A DNA stretch of 64,000 nt, from the NCBI GenBank assembly GCA_977017575.1, contig CDRNVI010000029.1, positions 310,001-374,000 of the forward strand, read 5' to 3'. Positions within the stretch are counted from its first letter, which is position 1. The number at the start of each line of letters is the position of its first letter. A program made the position numbers and the translations under genes. The stretch comes from Paramoeba atlantica. Taxonomy: Eukaryota; Discosea. Positions 37,994 through 47,878 of the stretch are shown here, in pieces. The notes under the pieces were generated by a model, which saw only the letters and a program-made list of their open reading frames with translations, had not been told where the DNA came from and did no database searches.

Positions 37994-39091
37994 ATGGCTA
38001 CGCATCCCGCAGAAAATGCGACTCACTTCCCTAACGTCGATATAGAGCGGCTAAATCGTTTAATGGCAGAAGAAAGAAATCTTGCAGATGGGGTGGGGCG
38101 TGACTGGAGTACTTTTTCGGACGATATTAATGAATCCTTCGTACGAGAAATGGATCAGATATTTAGCTTCATAGAGAAACGCAGAAACTATACTGAAGAA
38201 AAACTCCAAGAATACGGATCGGTCGAGGTCAAGATGCCTAGCCCTGCCTATGGAAATATTAATATAAAACCAAATTCCGTGCTTTCGCATGCAGAACAAA
38301 AGACGAATAGAAGTTATGAAACCGAACCGCATGTGACACATAACTCCATAAATATAAGTGAGAAGCGGGGTGCAAAGACTTCAGCACAGAGCACAACGTC
38401 CAGAACAGATCAGCTCAAGTTCGATCAAACCGTCGAGCCAGTAATTCATGGCAAATGTATTGATATAATGCAAAAGAACAGTCAAGAAGACACCGTTCGA
38501 GTCAAACTTCGCTTATTGATCAAGTCCCCAGATTCTAACACGCTAAAACGCCGGGACATCGTAGAACAGTTTAGCAACAATTGCACCATTCAGAATTTAA
38601 TTAAGTTCATCATAAAATCTATTGACAATAACCAGAAGCCGAGTTCGAATAATAGCAACCAGAGAGCTTGTGCTGAAAGATCAGTGTTGCCGAAAGTGAC
38701 GAAAATTCAACACGCTGCCACAAAGAAAGCTATATTTTCTTCTGAGAACGATGCTGCTGATTTGCAATCGAGCTTACATGACTTCGAAATTTTGTCAAAC
38801 TCACTTCTTTTAGTAGATATTGAGGATCCAGAAACATCAAACAGAGTTCCTTCTCTTGCAAAAGCAGCCAAGCAGGTGAGCGACGGATTTTGGGGAGCTG
38901 TGCGTTCAGTGAATCCTGTTGCGTCACTTGTTTCACGTAACACAAATTCATCTAAGCCTTCAACGCACACTCAAATTCACGAACCAAAAGCGTTTATGAC
39001 ACTCTCTGATCTTAAAAAAGAAGATGAGAAAGCGAATAAGAATAGTAAGCAAACTTTCTACAATGGTACCAACACGGAATTCGAAGAATAA
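37994..39091 (+). CDS. Hypothetical protein, largely disordered
   Basis: 365 residues, ATG start. The N-terminal 70 residues form charged helices (FVREMDQIFSFIEKRRNYTEEKLQEYG); the middle is Ser/Thr/Asn-rich and likely disordered; residues about 285-315 contain an amphipathic stretch SLAKAAKQVSDGFWGAVRSV that might contact membrane or a partner. No family recognised. Host orientation and length support a real gene. Confidence 0.6.
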   Translation: MATHPAENATHFPNVDIERLNRLMAEERNLADGVGRDWSTFSDDINESFVREMDQIFSFIEKRRNYTEEKLQEYGSVEVKMPSPAYGNINIKPNSVLSHAEQKTNRSYETEPHVTHNSINISEKRGAKTSAQSTTSRTDQLKFDQTVEPVIHGKCIDIMQKNSQEDTVRVKLRLLIKSPDSNTLKRRDIVEQFSNNCTIQNLIKFIIKSIDNNQKPSSNNSNQRACAERSVLPKVTKIQHAATKKAIFSSENDAADLQSSLHDFEILSNSLLLVDIEDPETSNRVPSLAKAAKQVSDGFWGAVRSVNPVASLVSRNTNSSKPSTHTQIHEPKAFMTLSDLKKEDEKANKNSKQTFYNGTNTEFEE

Positions 39092-39155
39092 TCTGTAGCT
39101 ATACCACATAACCATTTTACTTAATTGCTGTGCTATTTTAAATTCTTTTTGTACC

Positions 39156-40121
39156 ATGGAAGATGACACTATAAAACACGGAAACGCCAAAACATTTTCC
39201 CTCTCCTCGTTTTTTTCACTACTTAAAATGTATTCAAGCAACATCGGAATGTCCGCAGCAAAACCTTTCTCTTCTCATCCCCTCGACAGCTCTGGGCCAA
39301 GATTAGACCCCCGACTCCCCCCGTGGGACCGACGTCCCCCCGCGGGGCACTACCCCACTACCGCACCCGTCACCTTTGCCACCCATCTGGGCGCACCCTC
39401 CCTCCCCGAGGAGAACACCTGCCCGTTCTTCTTAAAAACAGGCGCGTGTAAATACGAGGAGTTGTGTAACCGTCACCATCCCCGACCGGAGGTCTCCAAG
39501 ACGATTCTGATTCCTCACATGTATTTAAACCTCCGTGCCCGGACCCTGCGGGATGTCCACGGCCAGTCCTACCGCTACACCGAGTCCTTTCTCCAACAAA
39601 GAATGGAGAGGTTCTATGAGGACGTGTGGTTGGAAGCCTCACTGCTGGGGGAGGTGGAAGAGATGATGATGGTGAAAAACACAGGCGAACATCTCTTGGG
39701 AAATGTCTACCTGAGGTTTACCACAATACAACACGCCACGCGCGCGATGAAGTACATGCGGGGACGTAGTTTTGAGGGCCGTGTGTTGGTGCCAGAATAC
39801 TCCCCGGTACAGAGTTTTCAGGAAGCACTTTGTAAACTAAGTGAGGAAGGACAGTGTAAGTTCTCCGAGAATCACACTTGTAATTTTCTGCACGTGGAGC
39901 AGCCCGGTGCGGAACTGCAGGAGCGGTTGATCCGTACAGGATCGCTTCACTGGCGTCGCAAGAATCGAGACACCACACGCGCCGAGAATGAGGGAAGCGA
40001 CGATGGAGTTCTCGAACTTCCGTGCTTTATTTGCGGAGAAACAGGACATATTGCTCGCAAATGTCCCGCAGCTCGACAGCAAAGGGAGACGCTCGCGGAA
40101 GCGGCTGCCAAAGAGAGTTGA
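39156..40121 (+). CDS. U2AF1: U2AF small subunit (U2AF35) with a C-terminal zinc knuckle
   Basis: 321 residues. U2AF35 recognises the AG of 3' splice sites. Order: CCCH finger 1 (NTCPFFLKTGACKYEELCNRHH, C-x8-C-x5-C-x3-H), UHM-type RRM (TILIPHMY...LGNVYLRFTTIQHATRAMKYM), finger 2 (ALCKLSEEGQCKFSENHTCNFLH; two residues longer between Cys 2 and 3 than in human), then an extra CCHC zinc knuckle CFICGETGHIARKC. ATGs at 39156, 39228 and 39249 are in frame; the later two give a conserved-looking start. The interior is GC-rich and changes from C-rich to G-rich near 39.56 kb. Confidence 0.93.
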   Translation: MEDDTIKHGNAKTFSLSSFFSLLKMYSSNIGMSAAKPFSSHPLDSSGPRLDPRLPPWDRRPPAGHYPTTAPVTFATHLGAPSLPEENTCPFFLKTGACKYEELCNRHHPRPEVSKTILIPHMYLNLRARTLRDVHGQSYRYTESFLQQRMERFYEDVWLEASLLGEVEEMMMVKNTGEHLLGNVYLRFTTIQHATRAMKYMRGRSFEGRVLVPEYSPVQSFQEALCKLSEEGQCKFSENHTCNFLHVEQPGAELQERLIRTGSLHWRRKNRDTTRAENEGSDDGVLELPCFICGETGHIARKCPAARQQRETLAEAAAKES

Positions 40122-40426
40122 AGGAACGTTTTTGGCTATCAAAAATTACAATTGCAGATTTCGGTTCAATGTTTCGGACAAGAAGTACTTTCGTAAGGTA
40201 ACGTATGGAAATATTGAAATAACGGGTTGAATGACAGACAGTATGATTAGAATCATTCAAGACTCAGCCTTACGATGGCATCGTAAGCCTCGGAATTTTA
40301 GAGGCGTAGCACCTTTCACATACAATTGTATATTTCAAAACTACTGTTGTAAAGTACCGGATGAACATCTGAAAACTAGTATTATTTGTAGCTGTACTTT
40401 ATCGATGTAAAATTTGAATTCCGTGG
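40122..40426. other. Intergenic, nothing identified
   Basis: About 300 bp spacer with no recognised feature. Confidence 0.5.
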
Positions 40427-42085
40427 ATGTTTCCACAAATTCATTGTCCCATGTTCCATTCAAAACCGAATTTTTCCATCCTTCGAGGTCTGTGCAGAAC
40501 ATTTGTGGGGCTTGTTCATGATCGCCCATTGTCCCCACAGGAAAAGATTGAAGAACGAGTGATCGCACCGCGCCATTCGCCTTCTTCAATGCAAAGCCAC
40601 TCGGAGGTGATCTCTGATCGTCTCAAACTGTACGCTAAAGACAGTAAAGATCAGACAACCGAAGTTGAATCGAGTATAGAAAAGTCTCGTCAAACTCAAA
40701 GCCCAATTCCAGATGGGCTCTCATCGACAGCTGCATCCGTTCCGACCTCTAGTTGGGCACGAGGAGGTCTCTTCGGAGTATTGGCTGTACGACTTGCAGC
40801 AGATTATTTACGAAGACCTTTGGAGCGCGGATCGAACGGTTTAAACCAACAGCGCTTCACACCTTCTGCACACAAACATATCGTAGAAACGTTGTGCCAC
40901 ATGCGAGGTGCTACTTTAAAACTAGCACAAATGTTTTCGATACAGGAGGATTCGGTGATTCCTTCTGCAGCTTTAGAGGTTTTTACTCGTGTACGGGACG
41001 CCGCTGTGTACATGCCGCAAACTCAAATGGAGAGCTTGTTAAACAAGGAATTAGGCAAGGCCTGGAAGGAACGCTGTGATGTTGATGAATTTCATTCGGT
41101 TCCATTTGCTGCAGCCAGTATTGGACAGGTTCACTACTGTGTAGCGCGGGGAAAAAGATTTGCCGTAAAAGTACAATTTCCCGGGGTTCGAGAATCGATT
41201 CGTAATGACACTGCCAACATTCGCCGTCTTTCCTTTCTAAAGCTACTTCCACCCGGACTTTTTGTTGGTTCTCTTCTGGATTCATTAGAAAAGGAATTAG
41301 AAAGTGAGTGTAATTATACTTCTGAGGCTTTAATGCAAAACACGTATCGTTCTTATATGCAACGTGACCCGGATTTAAGTTTGTATATAGCCCCGTTGCG
41401 ATTGATTGTTCCAGAGATAAATTCTGACATGAGTACTTCCAAGGTTCTTACATCATCTTTTTGTGACGGGAAAGCTATCGATAAGATGATTCCTCTCCTA
41501 TCACAAGACGAGAAGGACTTAATTGGTCGAACAATTATTTTCTTAACGATGAAAGAACTTTTTCACTGGAAATTTATGCAAACGGATCCCAATTTTGCCA
41601 ATTTTTTGTTTAACCGTGAGCGACGCGAATTGCAATTGATTGATTTTGGGGCAACAAGGTCATATCGAGAAGATTTCGTATCACGATACCATCAAATTGT
41701 TTCGGCTGGCTCTAGAGGTAGTAAAGAGGAAATAATTCATCATAGTATTGCTCTAGGACTACTTACAGGGGAGGAAAGCAAACAAATGATGGACGCACAC
41801 TGTACATCTGTTATGATTCTAGCTCGTCCTTATCGTTGTGAAGGAGTTTTCGACTTTGCGGCCGAAAGAGTTTCGCAATTGCTCACTCCCCATGTAAAGA
41901 TCATGCTTGCACACCGGCTACGCCCTCCACCACTAGAGGTCTACTCACTCCATCGAAGACTGAGCGGGGCATTTCTACTTTGCGCCCGGCTGAACGCCAG
42001 GGTTAATGTCCATCACATGTGGGAACATCATTTTTCGAATTACAAGGAAATGTGCGCGAACTTTAATTTCGAAGACTGTAATTAG
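40427..42085 (+). CDS. COQ8: COQ8/ADCK-type atypical kinase with a KLAQ motif
   Basis: 552 residues. The UbiB/COQ8 family supports ubiquinone synthesis in the mitochondrial inner membrane. Family motifs: ATLKLAQMFSIQED in the KxGQ position (Gly replaced by Ala), the alanine-rich loop FAAASIGQVH, lysine in RFAVKVQFPG, ECNYTSEA, catalytic QTDPNFANFLF and IDFGATRSY. The N-terminal 100 residues are basic and probably a targeting region. KxGQ normally holds the kinase shut by inserting Gln into the active site; the neighbouring Gly to Ala change may be tolerated. Complete. Confidence 0.93.
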   Translation: MFPQIHCPMFHSKPNFSILRGLCRTFVGLVHDRPLSPQEKIEERVIAPRHSPSSMQSHSEVISDRLKLYAKDSKDQTTEVESSIEKSRQTQSPIPDGLSSTAASVPTSSWARGGLFGVLAVRLAADYLRRPLERGSNGLNQQRFTPSAHKHIVETLCHMRGATLKLAQMFSIQEDSVIPSAALEVFTRVRDAAVYMPQTQMESLLNKELGKAWKERCDVDEFHSVPFAAASIGQVHYCVARGKRFAVKVQFPGVRESIRNDTANIRRLSFLKLLPPGLFVGSLLDSLEKELESECNYTSEALMQNTYRSYMQRDPDLSLYIAPLRLIVPEINSDMSTSKVLTSSFCDGKAIDKMIPLLSQDEKDLIGRTIIFLTMKELFHWKFMQTDPNFANFLFNRERRELQLIDFGATRSYREDFVSRYHQIVSAGSRGSKEEIIHHSIALGLLTGEESKQMMDAHCTSVMILARPYRCEGVFDFAAERVSQLLTPHVKIMLAHRLRPPPLEVYSLHRRLSGAFLLCARLNARVNVHHMWEHHFSNYKEMCANFNFEDCN

Positions 42086-42293
42086 AAATAATGAAAACAG
42101 TTACGCGCTTTGCTCCCCATAAGTTCAGAAAAATTAAAGTATGCGATGGATTTAGCTCCTTATGTCTACATAATTAAACACAAGTTTTGACTCAATACAT
42201 GTAGATTGTTAGCCACTCATAAGTACAGTAACTCATAGCCAATAAGGGTTACGCTGATGTTTTACCTTTTAGCACCTTTTACCATGCGGTGAA
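42086..42293. other. Short intergenic spacer
   Basis: Nothing recognised. Confidence 0.4.
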
Positions 42294-43220
42294 ATGAAAA
42301 GTTTCTGTTCGATCAATCCACCCTGTAGGTCGAGTCTGTATGTAGTTTTGCAAGAATCTTGCATTCGTCGAATAGCGTTTCGAGGAAGAACTAACAAAAA
42401 CGGAGGGAGCAAACCTTTCGAGAATGATACTGAAACTGTTCTAAAGTGTAGTGAGGAAGGGAAAGCCTCGGGATCTAGCGACAGACTTTCTGATCAGGAG
42501 ATTCCATATGCAACGCTTGATGACAATTCGTTACGCAGCTGTACGAGTCGCGCGCCTGATACACCTCTTCGTGAAATCGCGACCAAGGGAGATGAACCAT
42601 ATGGCAGGGAAGTACTGCAGAGCAAAAATAGCTCGTTTATTGGGTCTCTTATTCCAAATTTTCGTCCATTTCCGTTTCGTGGTTCGGAAGTGTTACACCT
42701 CTATCGAAGCTTTTGGCGAGTGCTTCATCGCCTCCCTCTTGATGAGCAAGCGGAGGCGAAGCATAAATTGCGGGAACGATTTCGCCAAGGACGCAGATTG
42801 ATAGGAGCGAAACGAATTAACGCAGCTCTGCAGCGGGGATATGGCCAATTGGAGTACTGGAAGACATACGTGAATGACCATGAAGTGAGAAAAGAAATAG
42901 GGAATCTCGAACCCTTGCGTTCTAGGATGACTGACATAAAAGTATCAAGAACACAATATAGCGTGGTTAGCGCGTTGGAATCATACTTTCAGGGGAAGGT
43001 GTCTGCGGATAAGGTAGTGGATGAAACCAGAGAAGGGGGCAGTTATACTCGAGAAATTGAGTACCAAAATATTCCTTGCGATCACATGTGGGAACGGGCT
43101 CGCAAAGAGTTAGGGAATACAATACCCGGAATTCATACAAAAGGAAGCATCCGGCTTCATGAAACACAAAGCTGTCGAATGCAGGAATATCGCGAAGTAT
43201 CACCAATCAGACCCTACTAA
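42294..43220 (+). CDS. LYR-motif protein with long extensions
   Basis: 308 residues. Residues about 132-190 match the LYR/Complex1_LYR fold: VLHLYRSFWRVLHRLP (Leu-Tyr-Arg 136-138), a run of charged helix and RRLIGAKRINAALQRGYGQLEYW. LYR proteins bind mitochondrial acyl carrier protein and serve as complex I/III or iron-sulphur assembly factors. Most are 80-130 residues; here a 110-residue leader and a 110-residue tail are added. The start (MKSFCSINPPCRSSLYVV) is weakly leader-like. Partner complex unknown. Confidence 0.75.
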   Translation: MKSFCSINPPCRSSLYVVLQESCIRRIAFRGRTNKNGGSKPFENDTETVLKCSEEGKASGSSDRLSDQEIPYATLDDNSLRSCTSRAPDTPLREIATKGDEPYGREVLQSKNSSFIGSLIPNFRPFPFRGSEVLHLYRSFWRVLHRLPLDEQAEAKHKLRERFRQGRRLIGAKRINAALQRGYGQLEYWKTYVNDHEVRKEIGNLEPLRSRMTDIKVSRTQYSVVSALESYFQGKVSADKVVDETREGGSYTREIEYQNIPCDHMWERARKELGNTIPGIHTKGSIRLHETQSCRMQEYREVSPIRPY

Positions 43221-43451
43221 TAAAATAGAACTAATGCTCGAATTCTACAGTTTACGAAATCTCTCCAACTACATGTAATTGTAGAATACGAAAACTAGCC
43301 AATCGCATAGCACTGTTTCCGATCGCATATCAACTGACTATTAAATCTTACATTGGCATTCTTACATTTGACATTCTTACATTTGGTATTCTTACATTTC
43401 GGTTTATTAACCTGGTCTTTTTACGTGTACTACATGTGACGCAAACGTACC
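43221..43451. other. Intergenic with 15-bp tandem repeat
   Basis: Three tandem 15-bp units, each nearly CATTCTTACATTTG, lie at 43356-43400, preceded by a partial copy. No gene. Confidence 0.7.
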
Positions 43452-45448
43452 ATGCGAGATAAATTGGGACAAAACCCCCCGAGCACACTCCTTATTCTAG
43501 CCTACCAACGCACGAACTAGATTTTTCTGGTCCTCCCCTGTTCGGCGATCCACCGTTTGACACGGATCCCCTTTTTATAGCTGCAGACGGTCCATTCTAC
43601 CCCGAAGTGTATGCCAATGATCCAAATTTCTTTACTGGGCCCCCTCCATTTCATGACTCGGAGTTTGATCCATACCAATCGTTGTCAGATTATCAGCTTC
43701 CTCCTCCGGATTGGCACGCATCACCGCGTCCGTTTTACAGGGCATCTACGAGAAGAGGGCGACGTTCAAGCTATCAACATCTGAGGAAGATCTCTCGCTG
43801 TCGAACATCCGGAGGGGCCATGCCCGAATCAAATCATCAGTCCAATAGTAGTAGTAGTAGTCGTACGTCAAAGGAAAGTATATTTACAGATGCATTTGAA
43901 AGACTTGCACGTTTAGATGCTGATGTTATGTGGGCGAAATGTCATATAATGACTGATTTTGCGACAAAGCTTTTAGATTTTATTGCTATTCAAGACGTTT
44001 CGCAGACGCTTTCAAGATTGAAGGAGAAATTTGGATCTACAGATCTTGTTACACTTCTACTTCGAATAGCATTGAATCCAGAGGATACCATACAAGAGAG
44101 CTCTTTTGGCCCAAAGCATAGCAGTATCTTTCACACTGCATCTGCGATGCTATACAAATTTTGAAAAGCATTTCTGGATTGAAAACAACTTTGAGCCCCT
44201 AATAGAAGCTCTTGAGTTCATAAAATCACAGTATACTAAACTATTGTGCGAAGAATGCTCTTCGTTAACAAAAACGTTGAGATACTGGGAAGGTAAGATC
44301 AATATTTTCTGCAAAGTTTGCGCCCTTTTGGTGCATCTGGTAAATATCGCAGTTTCTATATTCACCAGCCAGCCGATTATTATTGAGGAAAGGGATGCAG
44401 GCGATCAACCATTGTGCAGTGCTCATCATTTTAACGGAGTTTTGAGGTTTACACAGGCATGGCGATCATCCTGCGAATGTTCTCCAACGTTTGAGATACT
44501 AGAAAATATGCTAATAAGTCTTGTATCTTCTGAAAAAAAGAAAGAACCTTCCTCCTGATACGCTTTGTATCGCTCTACTAGATACTCTGCAATGCATGCG
44601 GTTACTGCTTCCTACCATTGAAAAATACGGACATACTGACAGTCATTGGTCCGAGGAAATTGAGTTCGATCTGAAAGGCCTACTTTTCTTAGAGTTTCCC
44701 GTTAGTTTGTTATGCCCCGAACTTCTTTTCTTCTTACCGATACGTGTCGTATCTCTCTACATACATTTGGGCGTTGCGTGGGATCAATTTTCTGCACGAG
44801 GCGCCGGCCATGGAGCGACCACGAGCGAGTTCAATCCGCTTACCCCTCGTATTCTTTCTTTAGCAAACCAGGTCATATCTCTGATAAATTTTCGAGTAAA
44901 CCCCGAACTGTTCAACTTAAGCCCACAGAGAAACGAATTAAGTGAAACAAATTCCGCCTTAAACCTCCTATCTAATATGATGGACATAAAAAATTATCGC
45001 GTTCACGGCAACGCTACCATTTTTTCCCTATACCGCATTCAGCTAGCCACACTAGTGGAAGGAGCCGTTACTTTGTTGTTCTGTTCATTTACACAGCAAG
45101 AGATGACCATCTTTTCGCGGACCTCTCGGTGCTTAGGATCTGACATTGAATTCTTCAGCTCGAAATCTGATACAACAGAAGCTTTTGATAAATTTATGAG
45201 CGAGCACGTAACTGATATGTTTTATCTCTTGAGCTTATTGAGGAACCAAGAAAAAGGAGTGAATTGCGAGAAACTAACCAAGGCAACGTCAAGCGCAACG
45301 GATACGTACTGTGGTCTCGAAACATCTGACTTATTACCTTGTCAAAGAACTGCAGTTACTTTGATTCGACCGTTTCATTCGTTGAGTGTAACGGAATTTA
45401 GGAAACTGATAGAACAACTTTTCCGTGTGTGGTTTGTTTATACACTGA

Positions 45449-45486
45449 CAAGAGTAGATATACAGTGCAAGAGTAGATATACAAAC
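45449..45486. repeat. 19-bp tandem duplication in the PIKK pseudogene
   Basis: CAAGAGTAGATATACA followed by three bases occurs twice back to back (45449-45467, 45468-45486). Its length, not a multiple of three, causes one of the frame changes of the gene. Confidence 0.9.
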
Positions 45487-47842
45487 TGTCACCTCGAATA
45501 ACCTTGATTACCGTACATGCATTGGAGACAATGATTCTCCGATTACAGCATGGTACGGCAAAAAAATTTTTTGCACGCTAAAAAATGCGTCCATGTGCCC
45601 GCCTTGTGGGTTTAGTCTGGAGGATTCTTGTTGCCTATTTGTTGAAAACATAGCAGCAATCTTTCTCACTAGGCAATCTGAATCACAACATTTGTGTGCC
45701 TTCTCTGATAGCTCGGGGAGCTAATGTTTGCTTAATGTATTGGTAGGACTCGTAACATTTTTTCACTGTTTACCCCAGCACTACACAAGCATCCTTCAAC
45801 TTCCATCAACTTTTTCATTCATCCAGAAAGCACTTGATGCAGTAGAACTATCCAGTATGCATATTCCCCAGACTTCAGAATCTTGTACAGCTGAACGCTT
45901 ATTAGTTGAGTTGTTTCAGTTCCCTGTGATGCATTGTTTAACGAGTTGCGAAGTCACTGTGAACGAAATTCTTGAAAATGCGATTGATTTCACTGCAAGA
46001 ACTGTCACTCATGTTGACAGCTTGCTCTGTCTATCAAGTTTCATGAAAATACATGAAATGGTCACAATTCTCTCTTCGCAAATATTACGTATCATGTGTC
46101 ATCTTGATCATCAAAGGTACGTGCTGCTGAGTACAGCGAACGTTATCCTTTCATTGCAGTGGTGCGTCCGTGTATCAACGGACCTTTTAAACGCTTTTTG
46201 GCCTAATAGGATTGTAAGCGCTACTGGTGAGATGCTAGGGGGATTGTTGCAATATGTTTGCGAAGTGCTCACAATTCCCAATTTGTTCAGTGCAACGGCA
46301 CAACCTCAAATAGACCATATTTCTTCTAAGAGTAACCCTATTCTGTTGGAATTTGAAAGAATTCGGCTTGAGTTAAAATGGGAGGTTCGGACCAACGCGT
46401 TGTCCGCTCTGAAAAGTATTGGGATCAAACTGCTGCGGAATGAAACAGCTGAAAAAATGCCTGATAATTGCAGTTTTCTACAAGTATATGTCCTTCTAAG
46501 TAATGCAATCCAATATAGTGTGTCTGAAGATGTATACATTGACTGGCTTCGTACTTCATTATGCTGTGCACTTAACGATCATGATAAGTCTCTAGATGAC
46601 GCCAGCATGTCTTTGGAGAAGCCTTCAGTTGAAGAAATTGTGCGAAGAATATGCCAGATGCTCGCTCAATATCCAATAGTTAGACAAGTTAGTCTGCTTC
46701 AGAATTATTGCAAAGTGGTGAGCTCGGTTGCCAGCGATCGAATGACGTTACCAGTGAAAATCGCGAAACAGATTTGTGGAATGTTTTATAGTAGCACGAA
46801 CTCTCATTCACTTCTTGGGATTAAGTTTTGGGAATATGTCTTACAAGGGTTACGAGAAGTTTTTTGGCTATCAAGTAGAACTGAAAACTCAGTGTGTGAT
46901 TCTCCAGATAATAGAAATGCCGTTGCTTATAACATTTCTCAGTGTGAGTCTCTCTACCGACAGGAAGAGTGCTATTCCAGTTTTTTGTCGACCAAGTATC
47001 GGTTTCTCTGTGCTTTGCTGGCAACTTACGAACGCAAATGGTACCTTCTCAATGTGGGGCATTATCTTAGTCACAATAAGTCAGAAATTGATTGCGCAGC
47101 CTCCGAGAACGATGGAATGCAATCGTTACTTGATCCATCCGACTGTTTGCGTCTTGATAACTCGTCACTGCAAAAGCCTGAAGCTACGTGTTCAAAAGCC
47201 GTACTTCTTCTTTTACATATGGCACAGCTGTGTCACGAATACGACACCGGATTGAGGACGATCATAAAATACTACACTTTTAAACAGCTACGTGAATTAC
47301 AAAGCCGGCTACAGGAGGATTCGACATGCAGTTTGAACCTCAGTTCCAGTTTGGAATCTTCTAAGAGATTTCTACCGGATAGTTATGAAGTTCGAATCCG
47401 TGTGCGATAATGATTTGTACTTTGACCATGCGGATTTGGTACAGCACATTACATGTATATCGCCAGAAAGATTGGGTACAAGAAACAGTATCCACATCTC
47501 TTGCATGGAAAAAACAAGAGCTAATCCAATTTGTGGATGTTTAAGGTTGGATAACAATAGCTTGAATAGTCTCTCGCTCGAATGGGCAGTGGGTCAATCA
47601 GTCATGTTTTTTGATGAGGCTTTTGCTTACATACAAGAAGGCTTACCAGAGAGGGATAATTCTCGGAACGAGCAGGTAGTGGAGCATTTGAAACATCGTA
47701 CTTCTTCTAGTTTACGTAACGCGGAAGATCATTATCCTACATTAAGAAATAGAGGCTTTATTTCCGCTCGTTTATTACGAATGGCGGAGCGCAATATTAT
47801 TCCACGAACCAAACTTAAAAAGCGAGGCGCGGCAGGTGATAT

Positions 47843-47878
47843 ATGTATGTGCCCAATATGATGTATGTGCCCAATATT
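47843..47878. repeat. 18-bp tandem duplication in the PIKK pseudogene
   Basis: ATGTATGTGCCCAATAT plus one base occurs at 47843-47860 and 47861-47878 (17 of 18 identical). The reading frame is kept but an in-frame TGA (47859-47861) is created at the joint. Confidence 0.93.

Noticed and set aside
47393-47410. GTTCGAATCC, a tRNA T-loop-like sequence
   Set aside because: No acceptor stem, D-loop or anticodon arm fits around it; it lies in kinase-derived coding text.
45722-47861. TAA/TGA read through as sense codons (altered code)
   Set aside because: Intact neighbours end with TAA, TAG and TGA, and the same gene also has frame changes, so decay is the simpler reading.
45449-47878. The 18-19 bp insertions in the kinase gene as tiny introns
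   Set aside because: No rotation of either inserted unit begins with GT and ends with AG while also restoring the frame, and both are simply tandem copies of adjacent coding sequence.
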